A stretch of 33,798 bases of DNA from DASPFV01 sp035620975 (GTDB lineage: Bacteria; Acidobacteriota; Vicinamibacteria; Vicinamibacterales; 2-12-FULL-66-21): NCBI GenBank assembly GCA_035620975.1, contig DASPFV010000333.1, positions 1 through 33,798 of the forward strand. The letters are read 5' to 3'. Both the position numbers and the translations under genes were made by a program. Every line of letters begins with the position of its first letter. The first letter of the stretch is position 1. This document shows positions 16,073 to 23,836 of this stretch, piece by piece. The notes beneath the pieces were generated by a model. That model worked only from the letters and a program-made list of their open reading frames with translations, was not told the origin of the DNA and searched no databases.

Positions 16073-16837
16073 ATGCATCTGGCCGTCGAAACCCGGGGCC
16101 TCACCCGCGACTTCGGCGAGTTCCGCGCCGTGGCGGGCGTGGAACTGGCCGTGCCCGCCGGCAGCTTGTACGGCTTCCTGGGCCCCAATGGCGCCGGAAA
16201 ATCCACGACGATCAAGTGTCTGACGGGACTCCTGAAGCCCACGGCGGGGACGATCCGGATCCTCGGCCTCGATCCGCTCGCCGACCCGATTGCGGTGAAG
16301 CGCCGGATCGGCGTCGTGCCCGAGGACCTCGCGCTGTTCGAGCGCCTGACGGCGGATGAAACTCTCACGTTCGTCGCGCAGGTGCACGGGATCGACGAAG
16401 CCACGGCGCGCAGCCGCGCGGGCGATCTGCTCGGCCTCATGGAGCTGGACTCGGCGCGCGGGACGCTCGTCGCCGATTTCTCGCACGGCATGCGCAAGAA
16501 GCTCTCCCTCGCGACTGCGCTCCTTCCGGCGCCCCGCCTCCTCTTCCTCGACGAGCCGTTCGAGGGGATCGACGCCGTCGCGTCGCGGCAGATCAAGGAC
16601 CTGCTCGTGTCGTTCGTCTCGCGCGGCGGAACGGTGTTCCTGACCTCGCACATTCTCGAGATCGTCGAGCGGCTGTCCACCCACATCGGCGTGATCGATC
16701 ATGGACGGCTCGTCGCGCAGGGACCCATAGACGAGCTGCGCGCCGGCCGCGCGGGGACCACGCTCGAAGAGCTGTTCATCGGGCTGGTGGGAGGCGGGGA
16801 AGAGGGCGCCACGCCGGTAAAGCTCGACTGGCTCTAG
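16073..16837 (+). CDS. ABC transporter ATP-binding protein (ABC-2 type exporter)
   Basis: A 254-residue ATPase. Walker A GPNGAGKST (37-45), a signature loop in the variant form FSHGMRKKLSLA, Walker B LLFLDEPFEGID and the H-loop LTSHI are all in place. The signature Ser-Gly pair is SH-G rather than SGG, common in ABC-2 exporter ATPases of the CcmA class. It probably works with the permease encoded at 17123, although the two genes are separated by 285 bases with hairpins. The substrate is unknown; drugs, lipids or polysaccharides are typical of the group. Confidence 0.92.
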   Translation: MHLAVETRGLTRDFGEFRAVAGVELAVPAGSLYGFLGPNGAGKSTTIKCLTGLLKPTAGTIRILGLDPLADPIAVKRRIGVVPEDLALFERLTADETLTFVAQVHGIDEATARSRAGDLLGLMELDSARGTLVADFSHGMRKKLSLATALLPAPRLLFLDEPFEGIDAVASRQIKDLLVSFVSRGGTVFLTSHILEIVERLSTHIGVIDHGRLVAQGPIDELRAGRAGTTLEELFIGLVGGGEEGATPVKLDWL

Positions 16838-16919
16838 AGGGAACCGGGGGGCTTCGCCCCGCCGGCCCCCCCATCGCCGTCGCTCGCGGGGGCCCACGAT
16901 CCCCGCTCCGCTCCGGCGG

Positions 16920-16943
16920 GGCGCGCCCTTGGCGCGCCTTTCA
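16920..16943 (+). terminator. GC-rich hairpin after the ABC ATPase gene
   Basis: GGCGCGCC (16920-16927), CTT, then GGCGCGCC again (16931-16938), followed by TTTC. As the 8-mer is its own reverse complement the two copies form a perfect 8-bp stem with a 3-nt loop. Together with a GGGGC-TTC-GCCCC hairpin just after the stop this may terminate or attenuate transcription before the permease gene. Confidence 0.45.
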
Positions 16944-17008
16944 TGACGTCGTGGGTCGGGCGCAGCCGGTTTAGGAACTGAAGTGAACTGTATGCTCCAG
17001 ATGTCGAG

Positions 17009-17033
17009 TGGCCCGCTCCGCTGTCGCGGGCCA
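17009..17033 (+). other. inverted repeat upstream of the ABC permease gene
   Basis: TGGCCCGC (17009-17016) and GCGGGCCA (17026-17033) form an 8-bp stem with a 9-nt loop, 90 bases before the permease start. It could be a leader structure or part of a regulatory site. The rest of 16838-17122 shows no gene. Confidence 0.35.
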
Positions 17034-17122
17034 GTCACGCAGGTCAACTACCGGATGCCGCACGTAGAAAATCACCCAGACGCTCCAGCAGGAGGAAGCC
17101 GACCGCGCTGCCGGCACCGACC

Positions 17123-18811
17123 ATGATCAGGATGCTCAAAGCGTTCGCGTGGATGCGCTGGCGGGTCCTGATGAACTCGCTGGAACGCACCGGCGCGCGC
17201 GACGTCGTCGAGCGCTTCTCGCTCGCCATCGAGCAGATCGCGCCGATCGCGGCCCTGCTGCTCCTCGTCCCGTCCGGGCTCGCGCTCGCCGGCCTCGGCG
17301 CGGCCGCCGGCTACGCGCTGACCCGGCAGGGCGACGCGCTGCTGTTCGAATTCGTCCGCTTCCTGCTGCTCGCCACGCTGGGGTTCGCGATCGCAGGCCC
17401 GCTCCTGCTCCCGGCGGCCGGACGCCCCGGTGCCGTTCGTCTGCTCCTCCTCCCGATCCCCCGCGGGACGCTGTATGTGGCGCAGGCGGCCAGTGCCGTG
17501 ACGGATCCGTGGATTCTGCTCGCGCTGCCGATGCTCCTCGCGATTCCGGGCGGCCTTCTCGCCGGGGGGCAGCCGTCGGCTGCGCTCGTCGCTCTCGCGG
17601 CAGGCGTCCTGTTCGTAGTCGTCCTGCTCGGGATCTCGGTGCTCGTGGCGCTCCTGCTCCAGCTGCTGTTCCGGGATCGGCGGCGTGGCGAGCTGGCGGC
17701 GCTCCTGTTCATTCTCTTCATTCCGGTGATCAGCATGGTGCCCGCGCTGCTCGCGACGGGGGGTGGAAACGCCAGCGACCGCGAGCGCGACGTGGAGCGG
17801 CCCCCGCTGCCCGCGTGGGTGCGCGTGGCGACGACGGCGGCGCGCTACGTGCCCTCGGAGCTCGCCGCAACGGCAATCCGCGCGGCCGCGCGGAGCGAGA
17901 CCGGGCTCGTGGCCGGCACGGGGCTGGCGCTCGCCGCGTTCGGCCTGCTCTGTCACGGCGGCGCGCTGCTCGTTTTCGGGCGTCTCCTCGATTCCCCGGA
18001 GGCGACCGGGGGGCGCCGCCGCGCGGGGAGCGGCGCCGCGGCGTGGCGGCTGCTGCCGGGCGTCACCCCCGCCGTCTCGGCCATCGCCACGACGCAGATG
18101 CGGCTTGCCGTCCGCACGCCGCGCGGCCGGTCGATTCTGCTCTCGCCGGTGCTCGTGTTCGTGGTCCTCGGCTTCGTCATGCGGCGGACCACGGAGGAGA
18201 TGGACCTGGGGTTGTTCGCGCTCGACAGCGGGATCGGTCTCGCGACGTTCGGGGCGGCCGTGTGCCTGCTGGCGATCATCCCCTTCGCGATGAACCAGTT
18301 CGCGATCGACGGCGCCGGGCTGACGCTCGTGCTCCTGTCGCCGGTGCGCGACGAGGACTACCTGGCGGGCAAGGCGATCGCCAATGGCGCCATTGCCGGG
18401 GCGCCCGCGCTCTTCTGCGTCATCGCCGCGTACCTGCTCTTCCCGGCGGGTCATCCCGCGCTCTGGGCGTCGATTCCGCTCGGGATCGCGTCGACGTACC
18501 TGCTCGTGGCGCCCGCCGCTGCAGCGCTGTCGGCGCTGTTCCCGCGGCCGGTGAACCTCAACAGCATCGGACGGGACAGCAACGCCCAGGGGCTCGCCGG
18601 GCTGGCCGGCGTCCTGGCCACGATTGCCGCCGGCGTCCCGGCGCTGCTCATCTGGTTGGCCTGCGCGCGACTGCTGAACCGGCCCGCGCTGCTTCCCCTC
18701 TGCCTCGCCGTCTGGGTCGTGATCGCGTTCGGTCTTTCACGGCTCGCCTTCCGGGCCGTCAGCGCCTTGCTCCGCCGCCGGCGCGAGAACCTCGCGGTGT
18801 CTGTCGGATGA
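17123..18811 (+). CDS. multi-spanning ABC exporter permease
   Basis: A 562-residue integral membrane protein with about twelve hydrophobic segments (for example around 38-65, 80-100, 128-150, 155-178, 190-210, 245-270, 330-350, 370-390, 420-445, 450-475, 490-515 and 525-545). It has no ATPase motif. Position downstream of an ABC-2 type ATPase gene, and length like the large permeases of that class, indicate that it forms the membrane part of the exporter. The first ATG (17123) has no good ribosome site; a second in-frame ATG is at 17132, and an AGGAGG at 17090-17095 is too far away to use either. The true start could therefore differ by a few codons. Confidence 0.82.
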   Translation: MIRMLKAFAWMRWRVLMNSLERTGARDVVERFSLAIEQIAPIAALLLLVPSGLALAGLGAAAGYALTRQGDALLFEFVRFLLLATLGFAIAGPLLLPAAGRPGAVRLLLLPIPRGTLYVAQAASAVTDPWILLALPMLLAIPGGLLAGGQPSAALVALAAGVLFVVVLLGISVLVALLLQLLFRDRRRGELAALLFILFIPVISMVPALLATGGGNASDRERDVERPPLPAWVRVATTAARYVPSELAATAIRAAARSETGLVAGTGLALAAFGLLCHGGALLVFGRLLDSPEATGGRRRAGSGAAAWRLLPGVTPAVSAIATTQMRLAVRTPRGRSILLSPVLVFVVLGFVMRRTTEEMDLGLFALDSGIGLATFGAAVCLLAIIPFAMNQFAIDGAGLTLVLLSPVRDEDYLAGKAIANGAIAGAPALFCVIAAYLLFPAGHPALWASIPLGIASTYLLVAPAAAALSALFPRPVNLNSIGRDSNAQGLAGLAGVLATIAAGVPALLIWLACARLLNRPALLPLCLAVWVVIAFGLSRLAFRAVSALLRRRRENLAVSVG

Positions 18812-19048
18812 TTCCGGGTTCCGGCTTCAAGATTCAGGGTTCAAGTTTCAGGGTTCAAGGTTCTGGTTCCTGGTTCGGGGTTCCCAGTTCGGTTCACGCT
18901 CCGAGTTGGGTTTCCGGTTCCGGGTTGCCGGTTGAGGATCAGGAATCGGAAACGAGATCGAGGTCCGGAACCCGGAGGTGGAACCCGGAACCTGCAACCG
19001 AACCTGGAACCGAACCCCGAACCCCGAACCCGAAGCGGGAACCCCGGG
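18812..19048. repeat. inverted array of degenerate GGTTC-type repeats
   Basis: About 120 bases rich in GGTTC/GGTTCA/GGTTCC units (for example GGGTTCAAG and GGTTCTGGTTCCTGGTTC) are followed by about 100 bases of the complementary GAACC units. The arms can pair: GGTTCGGGGTTC at 18872-18883 matches GAACCCCGAACC at 19012-19023. The array fills the whole space between two convergent genes, beginning right at the permease stop and ending just before the anti-sigma stop. It has no open frame with normal codon use. It may act as a bidirectional terminator or be a spread-type intergenic repeat. Confidence 0.85.
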
Positions 19049-19537
19049 TCAGACCGACAACCTCCGCTCCGCCCACCACCACATCCCGAGCGCGGAGACG
19101 AGCAGCGCGGCGGCGGCCAGGTAGGTGACGAAGAGGGGAATCACGTGCCTGGCGGCCTCGCCGCCCAGGGAGGCCATGGCGGCCCACACCACACGGCCGG
19201 CGGCCAACAGGTCGTTCAGGTTCAGCAGTGCCACCACGCTCCCGGCGACCAGCACGAGGGCGCAGGCAATCGCCACGTTGAACACGCGATCGACGTTCTG
19301 TTCGGTGCGCCAGCGCTCGCGCCGGATGCGGCTCAGGATCGCCGGCGTGAACCGCGCAGGTGCGGCCGGCACGGCCAGCGCCCCGAGCGCCGCCTCGAGG
19401 CGTCGCGCGTCGGCCAGCGCCGCCGCGCACCGGGGGCAACTCTCCAGGTGCGCCCGGACCGGTGACTCGACCTCGACATCGCCGGCGGCGATCGGCTCGA
19501 CCAGGTCCAGCACGTCCCGGCAGGTGAGCGTGGTCAT
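19049..19537 (-). CDS. anti-sigma factor with zinc-finger domain
   Basis: A 162-residue membrane protein. The N-terminal domain carries the zf-HC2 anti-sigma pattern: TCRDVLDLVEPIAAGD then HLESCPRC (H30, C34, C37 as the HxxxCxxC zinc site). Two hydrophobic segments follow at about 86-110 and 130-155. Its ATG overlaps the stop of the sigma gene as ATGA, the standard coupling of ECF sigma factor and its anti-sigma factor. It probably holds the sigma factor at the inner membrane until an envelope signal releases it (inference from the family). Confidence 0.9.
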   Translation of the reverse strand: MTTLTCRDVLDLVEPIAAGDVEVESPVRAHLESCPRCAAALADARRLEAALGALAVPAAPARFTPAILSRIRRERWRTEQNVDRVFNVAIACALVLVAGSVVALLNLNDLLAAGRVVWAAMASLGGEAARHVIPLFVTYLAAAALLVSALGMWWWAERRLSV

Positions 19538-20076
19538 GGCGTCCGTAGGAGTTCGCGAAGCTGCCGTTTGGCGCGATAGAGGTGCGTCTTCACCGTGCCG
19601 AGCGGGATGTCGAGCGCCTCGGCGAGCGCTTCGTACTGCACGCCCTGCAGGTAGTGCGCGGCAATCAGCATTCGATAGCGTTGCGGCAGCTGCGCCATGG
19701 CCTTGTCGAGCCGGTCGCGCAGCTCCAGGTCGGCAAAGGCGACATCGGCGGCGCCCGGCTCGCGCGGAGGGGGGCCATCGGGCCCAGACGCCAGCGGAAC
19801 CTCGGGCGACCGTCGGCTGCGCGCGTGGCTGCAGACGTTCTGCACGATCCGGTAAATCCACGTCGAAAGCCTGGCTTCCCCCCGGAAGTACGGCAGCCCC
19901 CGGTGGACTTTCAGGAACACGTCCTGCGCCAGGTCATCCACGGTCGAACGGTCGGCGACCATGCGGTAGATGAGTCCGTACACGAGGTCCTTGTACAGAT
20001 CCACGAGCTCGCCGAATGCCGAGTCGTCGCCCGTGCGGCAGCGGTCGATGAGCGCCCGTTCGTCGATCTCCGGCAT
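19534..20076 (-). CDS. ECF-family RNA polymerase sigma factor
   Basis: A 180-residue sigma factor counted from ATG 20074-20076. Region 2 is at about 9-80: CRTGDDSAFGELVDLYKDLVYGLIYRMV, VDDLAQDVFLKVHRGL, and FRGEARLSTWIYRIVQN-VC. Region 4 is at about 120-178: LPQRYRMLIAAHYLQG-VQYEALAEALDIPLGTVKTHLYRAKRQLRELL. Region 3 is absent, as in ECF factors. A longer start (ATG 20158-20160) lies almost at the predicted transcription start and would need a leaderless mRNA, so the inner ATG is preferred, though no clear ribosome site precedes it. It is co-translated with the anti-sigma gene. Confidence 0.9.
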   Translation of the reverse strand: MPEIDERALIDRCRTGDDSAFGELVDLYKDLVYGLIYRMVADRSTVDDLAQDVFLKVHRGLPYFRGEARLSTWIYRIVQNVCSHARSRRSPEVPLASGPDGPPPREPGAADVAFADLELRDRLDKAMAQLPQRYRMLIAAHYLQGVQYEALAEALDIPLGTVKTHLYRAKRQLRELLRTP

Positions 20077-20157
20077 CCGCGAGGAGCTGTCGGGCGGCGC
20101 AGGAACACCGCCCAACGGCCTTCCCTTTCCCTGCTCCGATCCAGGAAGCGCCGTCAG

Positions 20158-20240
20158 CATCCTGATTAGAGAGGCCGAAGCCCGGGATTGTTTCAGCCCG
20201 GCCTGAAACAATCGTGTCCGGCGCCCAGTCTAACAGCCTG
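20158..20240. promoter_or_regulatory. divergent pair of ECF-type promoters sharing a palindromic -35 region
   Basis: Arms GATTGTTTCAG (20186-20196) and CTGAAACAATC (20203-20213) are exact inverted repeats around CCCGGC. Read outward each arm is a GAAACAA -35 element followed, after exactly 17 bases on both strands, by TCTAA: minus strand at 20166-20170, plus strand at 20229-20233. This is the layout of ECF sigma promoters (GAAC-type -35, TCTAA-type -10). One copy faces the sigma gene, the other the DUF6249-like gene at 20321, indicating joint autoregulation. Confidence 0.7.
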
Positions 20241-20320
20241 ACTACACCCTGCGCGCCCCGTGCCGGCCAATCGGGCGCCGACCCGACCGGCTCCCTCGCG
20301 GGCGGTGTGGAGGAGGACAC

Positions 20321-20815
20321 GTGACAGAAGGAGAGGCCATCGTCCTGACCATGGCGCTCATCATCTTCGGGGCACTGGCGGTGCTCTGGATGGCGATGTA
20401 CAGCCGCCGCCAGTTCCGCGAGATGGAACACCGGGAGCGGCTCGCGATGATCGAGCGGGGCCTCGTCCCCCCTCCCGAGCGGGACCCGGAGAGCTTCGAG
20501 CGCCAGTCCGGGGTGAGCCGCCCACCCGCGTCGACGGCGAGCACGCGCTCGCGCAGCGTCGGGATCATCATGATCGGACTCGGCCTCGCGTTCATGGTCC
20601 TCGTCAGTTTCGCCGCGGGCGCTCCCGAGGCCGGCGTTGGCATCGGCGGAGCCTTCGCCGTGCTGGGCGCAGCCTTCGTGTTCAACGCGGCGCTGATGGC
20701 TCGCCAGAACCCTTACGATTCGTTCTCACGCGGCTATCAGCTCCGGCGGACGCCCGAACCTCCGCACCCGACGCCGATCGAGCCCCCGACACCACCGGGC
20801 ACGCCCCCGGCCTGA
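20321..20815 (+). CDS. DUF6249-like membrane protein
   Basis: A 164-residue protein with a GTG start preceded by AGGAGG (20311-20316). One N-terminal transmembrane helix (about 7-27) is followed by a cytoplasmic charged stretch RRQFREMEHRERLAMIERGLVPPP (29-52), then two further hydrophobic segments (about 84-105 and 110-130) and a Pro-rich tail. The EMEHRERLAMIERGL pattern is typical of the DUF6249 group, often found beside ECF sigma/anti-sigma pairs. The shared divergent promoter suggests that it belongs to the regulon of the sigma factor. Its function is unknown. Confidence 0.82.
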   Translation: MTEGEAIVLTMALIIFGALAVLWMAMYSRRQFREMEHRERLAMIERGLVPPPERDPESFERQSGVSRPPASTASTRSRSVGIIMIGLGLAFMVLVSFAAGAPEAGVGIGGAFAVLGAAFVFNAALMARQNPYDSFSRGYQLRRTPEPPHPTPIEPPTPPGTPPA

Positions 20816-21240
20816 CGGCTGTTGCGGTACGTGGACCGGCATCTCCCGGGCTCGAGCTGTGGCCATGGTCGTGAGCCAGGATCGGAGAAGCGGACGCCGA
20901 CAGCGCCTGGCCAGCGTACATGACAAGACGGGGAGGTCCGAAGACACTCCCCGCAGCCTGTAGGCAGGCAGTCATGGCGTGGCGGTTGCCCCGGCGGAAC
21001 GCCAGGGCGGCGGGCCGGAACGCCTTCCTTGCTCAGCGTCCCGACGCCCCTTTTAAGAGCAACGCACATGCCACGCGATCATGCGCGCTGGACGGCCGTT
21101 TTTGAGCCTTCGTGCGCAAATGACGTGTCTGGTTGTGTAGGCCGGCGCCTCCATGGCCGAGCCGGTGTGTAGCGGCCGACTCACTCGAACAGTTCAGGCA
21201 TGGCTCGCAGGCGGGCGCCCTGCACGGCCCATCCGCGAGA
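20816..21240. other. 425-base region without a recognised gene
   Basis: No open frame here has plausible protein character; those present are short and rich in Arg/Pro as expected of chance frames in GC-rich DNA. A weak GGGGAG...CTCCCC hairpin occurs at about 20934-20956. The right part (after about 21030) is a low-identity continuation of the decayed peptidase gene and contains the last in-frame stop of its C-terminal reading frame (21033). Confidence 0.5.
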
Positions 21241-21627
21241 GGAGTCTTCAAGCGTCCGCCGGACACGCCCTTCAGCTCGGCGCGGAGGAGGCTGACGCGC
21301 TCGGCGGGCGCCGGATGCGACGAGAGGAAGACCTCGACCGACCGCGGCCCGCGGCCCTGCTGTTTCCGCAGCACCTCCATGAACGCGACGAGCTCGCGCG
21401 GATCCCAGCCGGCCTGGCGCATGGTACGCGCGCCGACCCGATCCGCCTCGCGCTCGCGTCGCGGCTGAACTCCAGCATGGAGCGGCCCGCCAGAGGCCTC
21501 GACCCCTTGGACTTGTACAAAGGAGTCGCGCGATCTCCTCCTCGTCCAGGATGATCGCGGCAGCGTCGGCGGTCGCCGCGCCGAGCACGACGACGAAGGA
21601 CGTCCGGAGCACCCGCGGCACGAGCAT
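21241..21627 (-). pseudogene. remnant of an M48-family metallopeptidase gene
   Basis: Three reading frames must be joined to recover the peptide. It begins at ATG 21627, two bases after the YihY-family stop (TGAGCATG), with a signal-like MLVPRVLRTSFVVVLGAATA and DEEEIARLL. In another frame comes REREADRVGARTMRQAGWDP, the conserved third zinc ligand segment (ExxxAD) of M48 peptidases, then ELVAFMEVLRKQQGRGPRS and FLSSHPAPAERVSLLRAELK, the usual C-terminal motif. The HExxH zinc motif is absent, so the centre has been deleted as well as frameshifted. Total length is under half that of a complete gene. A non-functional remnant is the best reading. Confidence 0.8.
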
Positions 21628-21629
21628 GC

Positions 21630-22556
21630 TCAGAGGCGCGGCGCCGGCGCCGCGGGAATCTCCTCCGGCCTGTGGCGCCGCAGGCGGGCGTACGCGGCGG
21701 TCACCTCGGCGCCGTACAGCAGGATGACCGCCGAGATGTAGACCCAGAGGAGGAAGGCGACGACGGCGGCAATCGAGCCGTGGACGCTGAAGCGTGACAG
21801 ATCACGCAGGTAGAACGAGAAGCCGGCGAGCGCCCCTCGCCACAGCAGCCCCGTGAGGATCGCGCCGACCCAGACATCCCGGAAGCGCACGTTCGCGTTG
21901 GGCACGAAGTAGAAGACCAGGCCCACGACGAAGATGAACGTGAGCAGCGTTGCCCAGCGGAGTGCGAATCCCTGAAGGACGAGCAGCGCGGGCGTGCGTT
22001 GCATCACGCCGGCGAACCAGTGCGCCTCCGCCACGTTGATCGCGCTGACGAGCAGCAGGCCCAGCAGGAGGAGCAGACCGGCGGCGACGAGCATCACCAG
22101 CGAGATCAGCTTGTGCTTGAAGTAGCTCGGCTGCTTCTCGACGCCCCAGGCGTGGTTCACCGCGGAGGTGATCGCGCCGAACACGCCCATGGCGGCCCAG
22201 ATCATCAGGGCGCTGCCGGCCAGCCCGAGCTGCAGGCGCGAGCGCTGGATCGCATCCAGCTGGTTCGTGACGAACTCGAACTGACGGGGAAAGTAGTCGA
22301 GCACGAACTTCTGAATCGCGGCGCGGTCGCCGTCGCTGCTCGCCACGCTGCCGATGATCGAGAACGCCAGCAGGAAGAAGGGGAAGAGCGACAGCAGCGA
22401 GTAATACGCGATGGACGCCGCGAAGGTGAGGTCGTCGCTCTGGTAGATGCCCGTCGTGCCCCGCCAGATCGCCAGGGCCGTGAGGCGGAGTTCGGCGTGA
22501 ATGCGGGCGACGGCACGGCGCGCGGCGTGCCCGATCCGCGTGGCCGGCGCGGTCAC
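21630..22556 (-). CDS. YihY/virulence factor BrkB family membrane protein
   Basis: A 308-residue inner-membrane protein of the YihY (formerly 'ribonuclease BN') family. Six hydrophobic segments lie after the family signature DDLTFAASIAYYSLLSLFPF, with GVFGAITSAVNHAWGVEK and, near the end, GSIAAVVAFLLWVYISAVILLYGAEVTAAY. Start chosen at GTG 22554-22556 because it follows the stop of the small membrane protein gene by seven bases and gives the usual short charged N-terminus; a longer frame overlaps that gene. Real RNase BN is a different protein, so no nuclease role is implied. The function is unknown; transport or envelope maintenance is suspected. Confidence 0.92.
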   Translation of the reverse strand: MTAPATRIGHAARRAVARIHAELRLTALAIWRGTTGIYQSDDLTFAASIAYYSLLSLFPFFLLAFSIIGSVASSDGDRAAIQKFVLDYFPRQFEFVTNQLDAIQRSRLQLGLAGSALMIWAAMGVFGAITSAVNHAWGVEKQPSYFKHKLISLVMLVAAGLLLLLGLLLVSAINVAEAHWFAGVMQRTPALLVLQGFALRWATLLTFIFVVGLVFYFVPNANVRFRDVWVGAILTGLLWRGALAGFSFYLRDLSRFSVHGSIAAVVAFLLWVYISAVILLYGAEVTAAYARLRRHRPEEIPAAPAPRL

Positions 22557-22563
22557 GCGCGGA

Positions 22564-22767
22564 TCATAGCGTGCGTCGACCGCTCTCGGCCCACGCGCGG
22601 CGCACCTCGCTTCCCAGCCACAGGGGGATCGTGCTCGTGACCGTCGTGACGGCCAGGCGCCAGGCGGCCCGGCGGAGCACGGGCGTACGCAGGACGACGT
22701 ACGCCGCGCCAAGGGCTGCGGCGCCAAGCAGAACGTTGGCCACTCTCCGCGCCGCGTCGTCGGTCAT
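22564..22767 (-). CDS. small membrane protein
   Basis: A 67-residue protein, MTDDAARRVANVLLGAAALG onward, with one hydrophobic segment at about 10-27 and a Trp-containing second amphipathic part (about 33-52). It starts 55 bases downstream of the YtxH-like gene stop and is followed after seven bases by the YihY-family gene, so the three are likely one operon. No family is recognised. The continuous frame and close spacing support a real gene. Confidence 0.65.
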   Translation of the reverse strand: MTDDAARRVANVLLGAAALGAAYVVLRTPVLRRAAWRLAVTTVTSTIPLWLGSEVRRAWAESGRRTL

Positions 22768-22821
22768 CGGGCTGGGCCGAGCGTGCGGCCGGGGCCGCCG
22801 CTCAGCCGCTCCGCCGTGGTA

Positions 22822-23193
22822 CTACATCCGGTTCGACGAGCCAGGTGTCGAGTAGCTCGGCGTCCCGGGCGTGTCCGCGCTCAGCGGGCTGGTGCCCGTG
22901 CCGCCGCGGGTAGTGCCCGACGCCATGTCGGCGACGCCGCCGCGCGCGCGGTCGTACGCTTCACGGCCGCGATCGACCATCCGGCCCACCCGGTCCGACG
23001 CCTGGTGATAGGTCTCGTTCGCGGTATGGCGCAGCCGTCCGGCCTGTTCGGTCAGCTGGTTCCTCAGCTCGGATCCCGGCTTCGGCGCGAACAGCATGCC
23101 GAGGCCTGCTCCCAGTACCGTTCCCGCGAGCAGGCCCATCAGGAACGAGCCACCACCCTCTTCACGCTCTACGCGCTCGAATTCGTACGCCAT
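22822..23193 (-). CDS. YtxH-domain protein
   Basis: A 123-residue protein from ATG 23191-23193, which has AGGAGG seven bases upstream. After a charged N-terminus (EFERVEREEGGGS), a transmembrane helix with GLLAGTVLGAGLGMLFAPKP (19-38) marks the YtxH family, followed by an amphipathic helical part (about 42-90) and a Ser/Thr/Gly/Pro-rich tail. YtxH-type proteins are stress-linked membrane proteins of unknown biochemical role. It is one of four small envelope proteins encoded in a row. Confidence 0.85.
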   Translation of the reverse strand: MAYEFERVEREEGGGSFLMGLLAGTVLGAGLGMLFAPKPGSELRNQLTEQAGRLRHTANETYHQASDRVGRMVDRGREAYDRARGGVADMASGTTRGGTGTSPLSADTPGTPSYSTPGSSNRM

Positions 23194-23291
23194 GCTGCTC
23201 CCTCCTGGTGTTGCCTTCACGCCCTCGGTCTCCATGAGTTCGTCCTCCGACCTCGTGGCGTTCAGCCACGGGTTCCGTGTTACCGATCCCG

Positions 23292-23714
23292 TCAGATGCG
23301 GCCGGCAGCCGGCGCCGGTGGTTCGTGGCGCGATCCGCCGGCCAGGATGGACGCGACGATGGCCCGCACCCCCCGCACGACGCCGGTAATGCGGCTCACC
23401 CGATAGCGCACCGAGTGCTTCACGCGCTCGGCCGTCTCGTCGACCCGCTCCATCGTCCCGGCGATCGCCTCGTCCACGCGTTCCGTCCGCTGGCTGACCG
23501 TCGCCGTGATCGTCCTGACGTCCGCGAGGATGCTATCGACACGCTCGCGGAGCGGCGCGATCTCGCGCGTCTGCAACTCCGCCACGACCTGCGTGACGCG
23601 GCGATACATGATCAGCCCCCCGATCGCCATCCCCAGGAACAGCAGGGCCTGGAGCACACTCGCCGCGGCGATCAGGGTCAACATCAGGTTCGTAGTCTGC
23701 AGATCCGGTGTCAT
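23292..23714 (-). CDS. DUF948-like single-span coiled-coil protein
   Basis: A 140-residue protein from ATG 23712-23714, with GGGAGGG just upstream. One transmembrane helix at about 12-36 (LTLIAAASVLQALLFLGMAIGG) is followed by a long amphipathic helix with heptad character (about 40-118: VTQVVAELQTREIAPLRERV, VRTITATVSQRTERVDEAIA). This matches DUF948/YtxH-associated membrane proteins. It lies between two other small membrane proteins on the same strand and probably acts with them in the envelope; no activity is known. Confidence 0.75.
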   Translation of the reverse strand: MTPDLQTTNLMLTLIAAASVLQALLFLGMAIGGLIMYRRVTQVVAELQTREIAPLRERVDSILADVRTITATVSQRTERVDEAIAGTMERVDETAERVKHSVRYRVSRITGVVRGVRAIVASILAGGSRHEPPAPAAGRI

Positions 23715-23836
23715 GAGCCCTCCCGTCGAAGTCCCCTTGACCTCGGTGTTCCGAGCTTCGTCGTCGTCTGCCCCTCGCAGCCGCTCGCGGGCCCACCCGC
23801 CACGCGGCGACCGGGCACGGCCTGCGCGACGCCGGA

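Noticed and set aside
17044..17229. 61-residue minus-strand open frame with a hydrophobic stretch overlapping the start of the ABC permease
   Set aside because: It lies mainly opposite the permease gene, has no ribosome site and no recognisable family; the hydrophobic look comes from the complementary frame.
18812..19048. CRISPR array
   Set aside because: The repeats are short (5-7 bases), degenerate, lack unique spacers and reverse orientation in the middle; no cas gene is nearby.
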